NCBI GenBank assembly: GCA_017555925.1
Contig: JAFZFL010000218.1
Span: 1-12,164, forward strand
Direction of reading: 5' to 3'
Length of the DNA stretch: 12,164 nucleotides
DNA from: Bacteroidales bacterium
Lineage (GTDB): Bacteria; Bacteroidota; Bacteroidia; Bacteroidales; UBA932
The position numbers and the translations under genes are program-made. The notes beneath the pieces are model-generated. The model made no database searches, was not told where the DNA came from, and saw nothing but the letters and a program-made list of their open reading frames with translations. Shown here one piece after another: positions 1-6,366 of the stretch. Each line of letters opens with the position of its first letter. Positions within the stretch are counted from its first letter, which is position 1.

Positions 1-1
1 G

Positions 2-1345
2 AGAGATCTGCTTGACAAGGCTGGCAAATATGTGTCAAACAGACTTGGCGGAACAGGCAAGGTGAAAAAGAAGGAGCAGCCCTGCGCCATTACCGACAAA
101 CTGCTTCACGCTTATGTAAAATCCTGGATTTCAAGATATATTACAAGCGAGAGGCGTAACAGGGAGACTCCATATACTATAAATTCTAGATACTACATCT
201 TCCTGTTGAAATATAGCCATTATTACAACAACGAAGAGAATCTCACATGGCTCAAAAATGCCCTTGACAAAATATGCTATTCAGCAATGTTTGACCCTAT
301 AGACGGAGGTTTTTTTTCGCAGGCAAAAAATACAAAATTCACAGAACCGCTATTTGAGAAGCAACTTGCAGAAAATATACAAGCCGCTGTTTTACTGTCA
401 TTTGCATTTAAATATTTCAAGCAGGAACACTACAAGGCATTTGCTCAAAAAACAATAGAGTGCATAGAGAATTCTTTTAAATCTCCCGACGGAAAGGGAT
501 ACTTCACCTCTATAACCTTAAAGGGAAGGTGCGCAGACTCCACATACTACAAATACTCTATACAAGAGCTGGAAGAAGACTTTCCAGAGACCTATATACG
601 TATTGCAGCTGCTCTTGGAATGGATATAAAAGCCAACAGACTTGACCAGCAAATAATATACACCACCCAATATACCGGCAAACTTACAGATAACGAGATT
701 GCCACACTCAGGAAAATACGCAGCAGCAAAAGAGGAGAAGTAATTGTTGACAAACGTATCATTACGGCATACAATTGTCTTTATTCAACATCATTATGTC
801 TGATTACCAATAATTTATGCAAGAATAACACTGAGTACATTAATAGGGCGCATAATATTGTATCTAACATATTGGAGCACCAGAAAAGAGACAAGATAAG
901 ACTGCACAGATACATATCCAAAGAGAAGAATGAGCACGCCAATGCCGACCTGCTTGACTATACATTCTTTTTGAACGCCTTACTGCATATATACAAATAC
1001 ACAAAAGATAAGAAATACGATGACCTTATAAGCAAATATACCGCTTATATAATGCTCAATTTTTACCAGTCACATAATGGAATGTTCTGCAAAACATCAA
1101 AGACTGAGATTATTACGCCATTCAAAAGAGAATCAATCATAGACTATATAAGATACTCCGCCAACTCAGTAATGGCCAGAAATCTCCTCATCCTATACAA
1201 AACACGTAAGGACGAGTTCTTTTTAAGCGCATTCAAGCAGCAACTCTACAACATCGCACCACAATTGATAGGAACAGGCCCCCTTATGGTAGGATGGGCA
1301 CTACAAATACTCAACTACCTGTCAAACAAGAGCGATTTTGACTAA
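2..1345 (+). CDS. YyaL/DUF255 (SSP411-like) family protein, divergent, 5'-truncated by window edge
   Basis: The frame is open from base 2 to the stop at 1343-1345, giving 447 visible residues. A GTG at 32 is possible but probably internal, because the upstream codons are open and family members are usually about 670-700 aa. The visible part corresponds to the (alpha/alpha) barrel that follows an N-terminal thioredoxin-like DUF255 domain. Recognisable blocks, in visible-fragment numbering, are DPIDGGFF (98-105), PLFEK (116-120) and DKRIITAYNCL (250-260). These match the family blocks DxxGGGFxRY, PHFEKMLYD and DDKxLxxWNGL. Conserved positions have drifted: His of PHFEK is Leu, and the DADS-type acidic motif is replaced by a GRCADS stretch (about 175-180). 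The molecular function of the family is not settled. No signal peptide can be judged without the N-terminus. The gene converges on queA, with the two stop codons overlapping by 4 bp. Family call fairly secure; activity unknown. Confidence 0.75.
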   Translation, partial: RDLLDKAGKYVSNRLGGTGKVKKKEQPCAITDKLLHAYVKSWISRYITSERRNRETPYTINSRYYIFLLKYSHYYNNEENLTWLKNALDKICYSAMFDPIDGGFFSQAKNTKFTEPLFEKQLAENIQAAVLLSFAFKYFKQEHYKAFAQKTIECIENSFKSPDGKGYFTSITLKGRCADSTYYKYSIQELEEDFPETYIRIAAALGMDIKANRLDQQIIYTTQYTGKLTDNEIATLRKIRSSKRGEVIVDKRIITAYNCLYSTSLCLITNNLCKNNTEYINRAHNIVSNILEHQKRDKIRLHRYISKEKNEHANADLLDYTFFLNALLHIYKYTKDKKYDDLISKYTAYIMLNFYQSHNGMFCKTSKTEIITPFKRESIIDYIRYSANSVMARNLLILYKTRKDEFFLSAFKQQLYNIAPQLIGTGPLMVGWALQILNYLSNKSDFD

Positions 1346-2568
1346 TACTCTCCTCTAAAGAGAAGGGAACTGTCGCCATAACTGAGAAAACGGAAGTCAT
1401 TTTCAAGTGCAAATTTGTATATATCTCTCCATTTCTGTCCACCTGTAAAGGCCGAAATGAGCAATAGAAGTGTACTTTGAGGCTGATGGAAGTTTGTAAC
1501 AAGCATATCCACAACCCTAAATCTATATGAAGGCACTATTATAATTGCTGTCCTGGCTGTAAGAACAGTCATATTCTCCCTTTTCATATACTCCAAAATA
1601 GCCCCCACCGACTCCTTCAAGCTGTACATATACTCACACTCATACGGCTCCCACTGAGAAACCGCCCCAGGCTTTCCATTCTTGATGCACTGCACACCTA
1701 TATAATATAGCGACTCCAGACACCTTGTAGATGTTGTACCTACTGCAACCACTCTCTGATGCTGCTCCAAATTATATAGCCTCTCCAAAAACTGTAATGT
1801 AACAGAAAACGGCTCTGTGTGCATCTTATGGTCAGAAATATACTCACTCTTTACAGGCACAAATGTTCCAGCACCAACATGAAGACAAATATTTTCTCTT
1901 ACAATACCCTTATTATCAATACTTTCCAAAACACTGTCGGTAAAATGCAATCCTGCAGTAGGAGCCGCCACCGACCCTTTTATTTTTGCATATAATGTCT
2001 GATACCTCTCCAGATCCAACGCCTCAGTATCTCTATTCAAATAGGGAGGAATAGGTATTCTGCCACAAATATCAAGTACCTCAGAGAAAGAGAGCCCCTT
2101 TTTCCACTTGAATTTTACTACAGAACCATTATTGTCACCTTTATATATAAGCTCGGCTCTCAAGTCCAAATCAAAAGCAGCACCATGTGACTCATCACAC
2201 AGAAAATAGATCTCACCCTCTTTCCACCTTTTGGCATTGCCTATTACAACATTCCAACTGCACTCCAAAGTAGAGGAGAAGGAGAGGGCATAATCATTAG
2301 GCTCAACAGGCTCCAGACAAAAAATTTCTATTACTGCTCCCGACAGCTTTTTAAAAAAGAGTCTTGCCGGAACAACTTTGGTATTGTTGAAAACCATCAA
2401 AGAACCTGACGGTAAAGAGGCACTCAGATTTGTAAATTTATCTTCACTTATATTACCATCTTTAAACACCAGAAGCTTTGACTGGTCACGCTCTGCCAAC
2501 GGATACTTTGCTATTCTCTCTTGAGGCAGATTATACGAAAAATCCTGAATCTTAATTTTAGGCTCCAC
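1342..2568 (-). CDS. queA: S-adenosylmethionine:tRNA ribosyltransferase-isomerase, long form
   Basis: QueA transfers and isomerises the ribosyl part of SAM onto 7-aminomethyl-7-deazaguanine in tRNA, forming epoxyqueuosine in the cytoplasm. Family blocks run along the 408 residues: FNNTKVVPARLF (60-71), AAPTAGLHF (201-209), LHVGAGTF (229-236), HKMHTE (247-252), VGTTSTRCLES (276-286), VTNFHQPQST (357-366) and FLSYGD (394-399). Start is GTG at 2568, since an in-frame TAA lies only three codons upstream and no ATG is close. The protein is about 50 residues longer than typical QueA (340-356 aa). Roughly 35 extra residues sit between the GTTSTR block and the VVDxLVTNFH block, at about 287-345 and including QWEPYE (305-310). 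I believe longer QueA-type proteins occur in Bacteroidetes, sometimes beside a standard QueA, so the exact substrate is less certain than the family. Two TAnnTTTG promoter elements lie upstream. Confidence 0.9.
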   Translation of the reverse strand: MEPKIKIQDFSYNLPQERIAKYPLAERDQSKLLVFKDGNISEDKFTNLSASLPSGSLMVFNNTKVVPARLFFKKLSGAVIEIFCLEPVEPNDYALSFSSTLECSWNVVIGNAKRWKEGEIYFLCDESHGAAFDLDLRAELIYKGDNNGSVVKFKWKKGLSFSEVLDICGRIPIPPYLNRDTEALDLERYQTLYAKIKGSVAAPTAGLHFTDSVLESIDNKGIVRENICLHVGAGTFVPVKSEYISDHKMHTEPFSVTLQFLERLYNLEQHQRVVAVGTTSTRCLESLYYIGVQCIKNGKPGAVSQWEPYECEYMYSLKESVGAILEYMKRENMTVLTARTAIIIVPSYRFRVVDMLVTNFHQPQSTLLLLISAFTGGQKWRDIYKFALENDFRFLSYGDSSLLFRGEY

Positions 2569-2584
2569 AATCGATTATTTTCTG

Positions 2585-2592
2585 CAAAGGTA
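2585..2592 (-). promoter_or_regulatory. queA proximal -7 promoter element
   Basis: On the minus strand these bases read TACCTTTG, a perfect fit to the Bacteroidetes -7 consensus TAnnTTTG. The element ends 16 nt before the GTG start of queA, so a transcript starting a few bases downstream would have a leader of only about 10 nt. I see no good -33 TTTG box; a TTG at 2607-2609 is closer than the usual spacing. Confidence 0.5.
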
Positions 2593-2639
2593 TATAAATG
2601 TACCTACAAGAAAAAATCGTTTAAAATTGAATTTTTGTT

Positions 2640-2649
2640 TACAAATGTA
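2640..2649. promoter_or_regulatory. TACA-N2-TGTA palindrome, operator-like site 1
   Basis: The sequence is TACAAATGTA, with flanking bases extending the arms to TTACA-AA-TGTAA (2639-2650). It lies just downstream of the distal queA -7 element on the minus strand. It shares its first nine bases with the left arm of the inverted repeat at the regulator promoter (3026-3034). The operator role is inferred from symmetry and repetition. Confidence 0.35.
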
Positions 2650-2654
2650 ATACG

Positions 2655-2662
2655 CAAAAGTA
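2655..2662 (-). promoter_or_regulatory. queA distal -7 promoter element
   Basis: Reads TACTTTTG on the minus strand and also fits TAnnTTTG exactly. It would give a leader of about 80 nt. Its expected transcription start falls on the TACAAATGTA palindrome at 2640-2649, so a regulator bound there could block this promoter. No clear -33 box is visible. Confidence 0.4.
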
Positions 2663-2706
2663 AATTGAGATAATTACATATTTAAACTATATTCCAGCCT
2701 ATTTAA

Positions 2707-2737
2707 CAGAATGCTACACTTGTAATAGCATTTGCTG
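2707..2737. repeat. Inverted repeat / possible hairpin
   Basis: AATGCTA (2710-2716) and TAGCATT (2726-2732) are perfect complements around a 9-nt centre. CAG (2707-2709) can pair with CTG (2735-2737) across a two-base bulge. No T-run follows, so it does not look like an intrinsic terminator. It could be an operator or simply a chance AT-rich palindrome. Confidence 0.3.
2715..2724. promoter_or_regulatory. TACA-N2-TGTA palindrome, operator-like site 2
   Basis: TACACTTGTA has the same arms as site 1 with a CT centre. It is embedded in a larger imperfect palindrome (AATGCTA at 2710-2716 and TAGCATT at 2726-2732). It lies 75 bp from site 1, measured start to start, on the side away from queA. Its role is inferred only. 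Confidence 0.3.
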
Positions 2738-2827
2738 ATCAATTTATAACTTTTTGTTATTTTGAGAAAAATTGACTTTTTATATATCTCATTCCCAATG
2801 TTTTACATTATTTACTTAAATCTAAAC

Positions 2828-2847
2828 TTCTACGCACAACTGTAGAA
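2828..2847. repeat. Short inverted repeat TTCTAC-N8-GTAGAA
   Basis: Six-base perfect arms at 2828-2833 and 2842-2847 are separated by 8 nt. It lies in the middle of the divergent spacer. The arms share CTAC/GTAG with the inverted repeat at 3025-3060. The support is short and could be chance. Confidence 0.2.
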
Positions 2848-3024
2848 AAGAGCGCAAACCACGCCATAACCCTCTCCTTTTATACCCAATTACCGGCGGT
2901 TTAAATATTTTTATATTGATTTCCAATTATTTACACTCTATTATATAAAGTATTTATACATGTTATATTTCTGCTTATATGCTACTCCGTCAATATAAAT
3001 CTGTTGAAAAAATAATTATACTTT

Positions 3025-3060
3025 CTACAAATGTTACATATAAAATACCTACATTTGTAG
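3025..3060. promoter_or_regulatory. Perfect 10-bp inverted repeat flanking the HTH gene promoter; candidate autoregulatory operator
   Basis: CTACAAATGT (3025-3034) and ACATTTGTAG (3051-3060) are exact reverse complements separated by 16 nt, so equivalent points in the arms are 26 bp apart. The right arm overlaps the -7 element at 3050-3057 and contains most of a TACATTTGTA palindrome (3050-3059). The left arm falls where a -33 box would be expected. A protein bound to both arms would occlude the core promoter. This is the classic layout for autorepression by an XRE-type regulator. The symmetry is seen directly; the regulator that binds it is inferred. Confidence 0.5.
3050..3057 (+). promoter_or_regulatory. 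-7 promoter element of the HTH regulator gene
   Basis: TACATTTG matches TAnnTTTG exactly and ends 21 nt before the ATG at 3079, predicting a leader of roughly 15 nt. No convincing -33 TTTG is present at the usual distance, as the position is occupied by the left arm of the inverted repeat. Confidence 0.5.
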
Positions 3061-3078
3061 CAAATCATATTTACATTT

Positions 3079-3915
3079 ATGAATAACCGTTTACAACAAT
3101 TTTTAGACCTTGAGAACCTCTCCCCTGCCCGACTCGCCGATATGCTTGGAGTGCAGCGTTCGGGAGTCTCCCACATTCTATCCGGAAGGAACAAACCTGG
3201 CTTTGATTTTATACAGAAATTGCTCATAAAATTTCCATCACTAAATGCAGAATGGTTTCTTACCGGAAGGGGAAAACCATACAAAGAGATGGGTAATCCA
3301 ACCATCTCCCCCACCCGTGACCAGGCCCAATTTTATAGTCAGAACAGAGAAGCCAACATGAGAGGAAACTTGCAAAACGGAGGAAATTTTCAGCAGCAGG
3401 AAAATAAAATAAATGGTAATAGATTTAATTTATCTAACAATACAAATTATAATAAAGAAGTTAGTACTTCTTATAATAATATATCAGATAATAATTCATG
3501 TAACAGAGAAAATAATTTAACAGATAATAAATTTAATGTAAATAATAATCTATCTGATAATTATTCTTCTTTAGATAATAATATCCAAAATGAATATTTT
3601 AATGTTGATAATTTCTCAACAGAAGACTCCCCTGCCGCAGATAATAGCGAAATTATAGTGAATTTTGACAATTTTGAAGCAGAGCCTATAAAATCCACTT
3701 TTTTGGAACAAAATGCACAAACAGGGCAAAACAGCGCATATCTATCTGACAATAAGATATATAGTACTAAAAACAGGGCTTCATATCGCAACGAGAATCA
3801 AATAAATGATTCAAACAAGGCCCAATATCAGAATAAAAGAAGTGTCAGCAGGATAATGGTATTCTATAGCGACGGAAGTTTTGATGAATTTTTCCCTCAA
3901 CAAAGAGAAAAATAG
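3079..3915 (+). CDS. XRE-type helix-turn-helix regulator with asparagine-rich linker
   Basis: This is a 278-aa cytoplasmic DNA-binding protein. Residues 1-70 form the XRE/Cro-type helix-turn-helix domain: SPARLADMLGVQRSGVSHIL (15-34) supplies the HTH, followed by SGRNKPGFDFIQKLL and NAEWFLTGRGKPY. This N-terminus is typical of small Bacteroidetes regulators. Residues about 97-200 are low complexity, with 32 Asn in 104 residues plus many Ser, Asp and Gln, and they contain repeated NN[IL][ST]DN units. The C-terminus ends in a structured-looking segment, SRIMVFYSDGSFDEFFP (257-273), which I recall as a conserved tail in related regulators. The ATG at 3079 fits the upstream -7 element. An inverted repeat around the promoter suggests autoregulation, and its divergent neighbour is queA. 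The target genes are unknown. Confidence 0.85.
   Translation: MNNRLQQFLDLENLSPARLADMLGVQRSGVSHILSGRNKPGFDFIQKLLIKFPSLNAEWFLTGRGKPYKEMGNPTISPTRDQAQFYSQNREANMRGNLQNGGNFQQQENKINGNRFNLSNNTNYNKEVSTSYNNISDNNSCNRENNLTDNKFNVNNNLSDNYSSLDNNIQNEYFNVDNFSTEDSPAADNSEIIVNFDNFEAEPIKSTFLEQNAQTGQNSAYLSDNKIYSTKNRASYRNENQINDSNKAQYQNKRSVSRIMVFYSDGSFDEFFPQQREK
3475..3561 (+). repeat. Degenerate coding repeat, NN[IL][ST]DN units in the HTH protein
   Basis: The hexapeptides NNISDN (residues 133-138), NNLTDN (145-150) and NNLSDN (156-161) recur every 11-12 residues. Looser echoes occur at FNLSNN (116-121) and YLSDNK (221-226). The DNA is very AT-rich (runs of AAT and GATAATAA), unlike the helix-turn-helix part of the same gene. 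This suggests expansion of the linker by slippage or duplication. Confidence 0.55.
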
Positions 3916-3930
3916 TAGTATTAAAATTTA

Positions 3931-3958
3931 TTGCTATAGATATTATTGATTACTTTTG
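3931..3958 (+). promoter_or_regulatory. pyrD promoter (-33-like TTG and -7 TACTTTTG)
   Basis: TACTTTTG at 3951-3958 fits TAnnTTTG exactly. A TTG at 3931-3933 lies 17 nt upstream, slightly closer than the usual spacing but plausible as a -33 box. The -7 element ends 26 nt before the pyrD ATG. This separates pyrD transcription from the regulator gene upstream. Confidence 0.5.
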
Positions 3959-3984
3959 TATAGTATTTAAAACACTTTATTAAT

Positions 3985-5016
3985 ATGTATAAACTTATTA
4001 GACCTATATTCTTTTGCTTCTCACCAGAGCGTATACATGGAATTGTAATCTCAATGCTAAGAGCAGTCAGCTATATTCCTTTTTCGGGCAACTTGATGAG
4101 ATTGATTTTCAATTATCAGAATCCAAAACTTGAAAGGGAGGTTTTTGGTATAAAATTCAAGAATCCTGTAGGTTTGGCAGCAGGCTTTGATAAAAATGGT
4201 GATGCCTACAACCTTATGGCAAATCTTGGTTTCAGTTTTGTTGAAATTGGTTCTTTAACACCAAAGGCACAAGGTGGCAATCCAAAGCCAAGATGCTTTA
4301 GACTTACTAAAGATCAGGCTATTATAAATAGAATGGGTATAAATAACAATGGCGTAAAATATGCCGTTGAATACATAAAAAAACATAAACCCAATTGTGT
4401 AATTGGTGGCAACTTGAGCAAGAACAGTGATGTTAGCAATGAGGATGCACCTAAAGATTATGAAAAATCATTTGCTTTGCTATATGATTTTGTAGATTAT
4501 TTTGTTCTCAATGTATCTTGCCCTAATGTTAAAAACCTTGACAAGTTACAGAATATCAACTCTTTGTCTGAAATAATAGATAGACTTTTAACTTTAAGAA
4601 GATACTATGATGAGTACCGTCCAATACTATTGAAAGTATCTCCAGACATTGAACAGAAACACCTTGATGAGATTATTGATCTTGTTCTCGTTTCCGGACT
4701 TGATGGTGTAATTGCTACAAATACAACCCGCAGCAGGGAAAATCTTATTACAGATAAAGAGAGCGTTGCTGCAATTGGAGATGGTGGCTTGAGTGGCGCA
4801 CCTCTATTTGAAAAGAGTTTGTCATTTGTAAAATATATACATAAAAGAACTAATGGCACACTTCCAATCATTGCAGTTGGCGGCATTATGACTCCGGAGA
4901 AGGCCAAAGCAATGCTTGATGCAGGAGCATCATTGATTCAGGTATATTCAGGCTTCATTTATAATGGTCCATCATTTGTCAAGAATATAAATAAACATCT
5001 TGTAAAAACCTTATAA
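3985..5016 (+). CDS. pyrD: Dihydroorotate dehydrogenase, class 2-like (quinone-dependent) with catalytic-position Cys
   Basis: PyrD oxidises dihydroorotate to orotate in pyrimidine synthesis. Class 2 enzymes sit on the inner face of the cytoplasmic membrane and pass electrons to quinone. The 343-residue length and the N-terminal extension with a hydrophobic/amphipathic start (MYKLIRPIFF, PERIHGI, about 1-45) are class 2 traits. FMN and substrate motifs are AAGFDKNG (65-72), NRMG (115-118), LNVSCPN (175-181), LKVSPD (216-221), ATNTTR (244-249), GGLSG (267-271), VGGI (298-301) and YSGF (321-324). The residue at the catalytic-base position is Cys179 (TGC at 4519-4521). Class 2 enzymes normally have Ser there (NxSSPN), and Cys is typical of class 1. 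It has its own TAnnTTTG promoter, and cinA follows after 28 bp, so the two are probably cotranscribed. Enzyme identity is secure; the electron acceptor is inferred from architecture. Confidence 0.93.
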   Translation: MYKLIRPIFFCFSPERIHGIVISMLRAVSYIPFSGNLMRLIFNYQNPKLEREVFGIKFKNPVGLAAGFDKNGDAYNLMANLGFSFVEIGSLTPKAQGGNPKPRCFRLTKDQAIINRMGINNNGVKYAVEYIKKHKPNCVIGGNLSKNSDVSNEDAPKDYEKSFALLYDFVDYFVLNVSCPNVKNLDKLQNINSLSEIIDRLLTLRRYYDEYRPILLKVSPDIEQKHLDEIIDLVLVSGLDGVIATNTTRSRENLITDKESVAAIGDGGLSGAPLFEKSLSFVKYIHKRTNGTLPIIAVGGIMTPEKAKAMLDAGASLIQVYSGFIYNGPSFVKNINKHLVKTL

Positions 5017-5044
5017 TCAATATATTCCTTAAATATTTCCCATA

Positions 5045-6325
5045 ATGGTAACAGCTTCAATATGCACAATTGGCGATGAGATTCTGATTGGCCAGATTGT
5101 TGACACCAACTCTTCAAAGATATCTGTTGCATTAAACTCCATAGGTGTTAAAGTTAATGAAATGGTATCTACATCCGACAGAGAAGAGGATATTGTAAAT
5201 ACCATTGAGCGCTGCCTTAAAGCTACTGATATTGTAATAGTTACAGGTGGCTTGGGGCCAACTAAGGATGATATTACAAAGAAAACTCTCGGCAAACTGT
5301 CGGGAGCCAAAGAGTTTGTAAAAAATGAGGAACAGTATAAAATAGTTGAAAAGCTGCTTACAGCACGTGGTGTTGAGATGAGTGATTTGAATGTTGCTCA
5401 AGCTTATGTTCCCGACAGCTGTACAGTTATATTAAATGAGTGTGGCACAGCACCTTGCATGCTTTTTGAGTTTGATAAGGAAAAGTATGGCCATGAAGCT
5501 CTTCTCTTTTCTCTTCCGGGCGTTCCTTTTGAGGCGGAAGCAGCTCTTCCAAAAGTGCTTAAGATTATTCAGGAGCGCTACAGAATGGAGAAAATATTCC
5601 ACAAAACCATCTGCACATTTGGAATTCCAGAGTCTACACTTGCCAAAACCATTGAGGATTGGGAAGATAATTTGCCCGAAAACCTACACTTGGCATATTT
5701 GCCCAACCCTACCCTTGGAGTAAGATTGAGACTATCCATTTATGGCGTAGATAAAGAGCAGGGAGAGAGGGAATTGGAGGAAGAGAGCAAGAAGCTTGAA
5801 GCTATAATTGGAGATGCAATTTATGGTGTTGGTGAAGATTCTCTGCAAGCAGCCATTGGAAGAATGCTCAAAGCTGAAGGAGCAACAATAAGTACAGCAG
5901 AATCATGTACCGGTGGTTCTATAGCCTCTCTGCTCACATCTGTTCCTGGTGCAAGCCAATATTTTTATGGAGGAATTGTAGCATACGACAATAGTGTGAA
6001 AATAAATACACTCTGTGTTAAAAAAGAGACTATAGAAAAGTTTGGAGCCGTTAGTAAAGAGTGTGTCGAAGAGATGGCTCTTGGAGTAAAAAGAGTTATG
6101 GGAACAGAGTATTCCATTGCAACATCAGGCGTAGCTGGACCAGACGGAGGAAGTGAAATTAACCCTGTGGGTACAGTTTGGATAGCAGTTTCAGGACCCG
6201 ATTTTCTCCTTACCAAAAAGCTCCGTTTTCATGCATCACGCAAACTGAATATTGATAGATTCTCTTCAAATGCGCTAAACTTCATGAGACTTGAACTGCA
6301 AAACAGATTAATAAAGGAAGTTTAG
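5045..6325 (+). CDS. cinA: CinA-family protein: MoCF-like domain plus nicotinamide-nucleotide amidohydrolase (PncC) domain
   Basis: The 426-residue protein has the full two-domain CinA architecture. Residues 1-170 form the molybdopterin-binding-like (COG1058) domain, with TIGDEIL (8-14), GQIVDTN (16-22), GGLGPTKDD (68-76) and the SLPGVPFE block (156-163). Residues about 265-426 form the CinA C-terminal/PncC domain, with TAESCTGG (284-291), GGIVAYDNSVK (309-319), GVAGPDGGS (362-370) and GTVWIA (376-381). PncC domains deamidate nicotinamide mononucleotide to nicotinate mononucleotide in NAD recycling. The N-terminal domain in some CinA proteins has ADP-ribose pyrophosphatase activity. The serine in the ESCTGG loop is the proposed catalytic residue and is present. 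Historical names link CinA to competence, but nothing here shows a competence role. It starts 28 bp after pyrD with no obvious promoter between. Confidence 0.93.
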   Translation: MVTASICTIGDEILIGQIVDTNSSKISVALNSIGVKVNEMVSTSDREEDIVNTIERCLKATDIVIVTGGLGPTKDDITKKTLGKLSGAKEFVKNEEQYKIVEKLLTARGVEMSDLNVAQAYVPDSCTVILNECGTAPCMLFEFDKEKYGHEALLFSLPGVPFEAEAALPKVLKIIQERYRMEKIFHKTICTFGIPESTLAKTIEDWEDNLPENLHLAYLPNPTLGVRLRLSIYGVDKEQGERELEEESKKLEAIIGDAIYGVGEDSLQAAIGRMLKAEGATISTAESCTGGSIASLLTSVPGASQYFYGGIVAYDNSVKINTLCVKKETIEKFGAVSKECVEEMALGVKRVMGTEYSIATSGVAGPDGGSEINPVGTVWIAVSGPDFLLTKKLRFHASRKLNIDRFSSNALNFMRLELQNRLIKEV

Positions 6326-6366
6326 TATAAAAATATATATTTATATATAAACAGCTGACAATCTGC

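Larger units (their letters stand above)
2569..3078. other. 510-bp divergent intergenic region with clustered operator-like sites
   Basis: This AT-rich spacer lies between the starts of queA (-) and the HTH regulator gene (+). I find no convincing coding region, tRNA or riboswitch in it. It holds two minus-strand -7 elements near queA, one plus-strand -7 element near the regulator, and three perfect TACA-N2-TGTA palindromes. It also holds a 10-bp inverted repeat around the regulator promoter, and two further short inverted repeats at 2710-2732 and 2828-2847. A slightly GC-richer patch around 2830-2900 can pair imperfectly (AAACC..GCC near 2857 with GGCGGTTT near 2895) and is followed by an AT-rich run. 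That could be the end of a small RNA, but the support is poor. Confidence 0.7.

Noticed and set aside
2830..2910. Possible small RNA ending at AAACC..GGCGGTTT followed by an AT-rich run
   Set aside because: The stem is imperfect with a long loop, there is no continuous T-run, and I found no TAnnTTTG promoter at a sensible distance on the + strand.
2569..3078. Insertion-sequence remnant or attachment site in the long spacer
   Set aside because: I see no terminal inverted repeats with target duplications, no transposase fragment and no tRNA gene.
2982..3314. 110-codon open frame on the - strand over the HTH gene start
   Set aside because: It overlaps the HTH domain antisense and covers the promoter and inverted repeat. 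No coding features were recognised.
3475..3561. CRISPR-like or non-coding tandem repeats
   Set aside because: The repeats are short, degenerate and in frame within one intact gene. They reflect the Asn-rich peptide repeat.
3985..5016. PyrD as a class 1 enzyme because of Cys179
   Set aside because: The N-terminal extension, length of 343 aa and motif set fit class 2. Only the single active-site residue is class-1-like.
6326..6350. AT-rich TATATAT palindromic stretch after cinA as a terminator
   Set aside because: The pairing is only A-T, with no GC stem and no T-run. It is not convincing as an intrinsic terminator.
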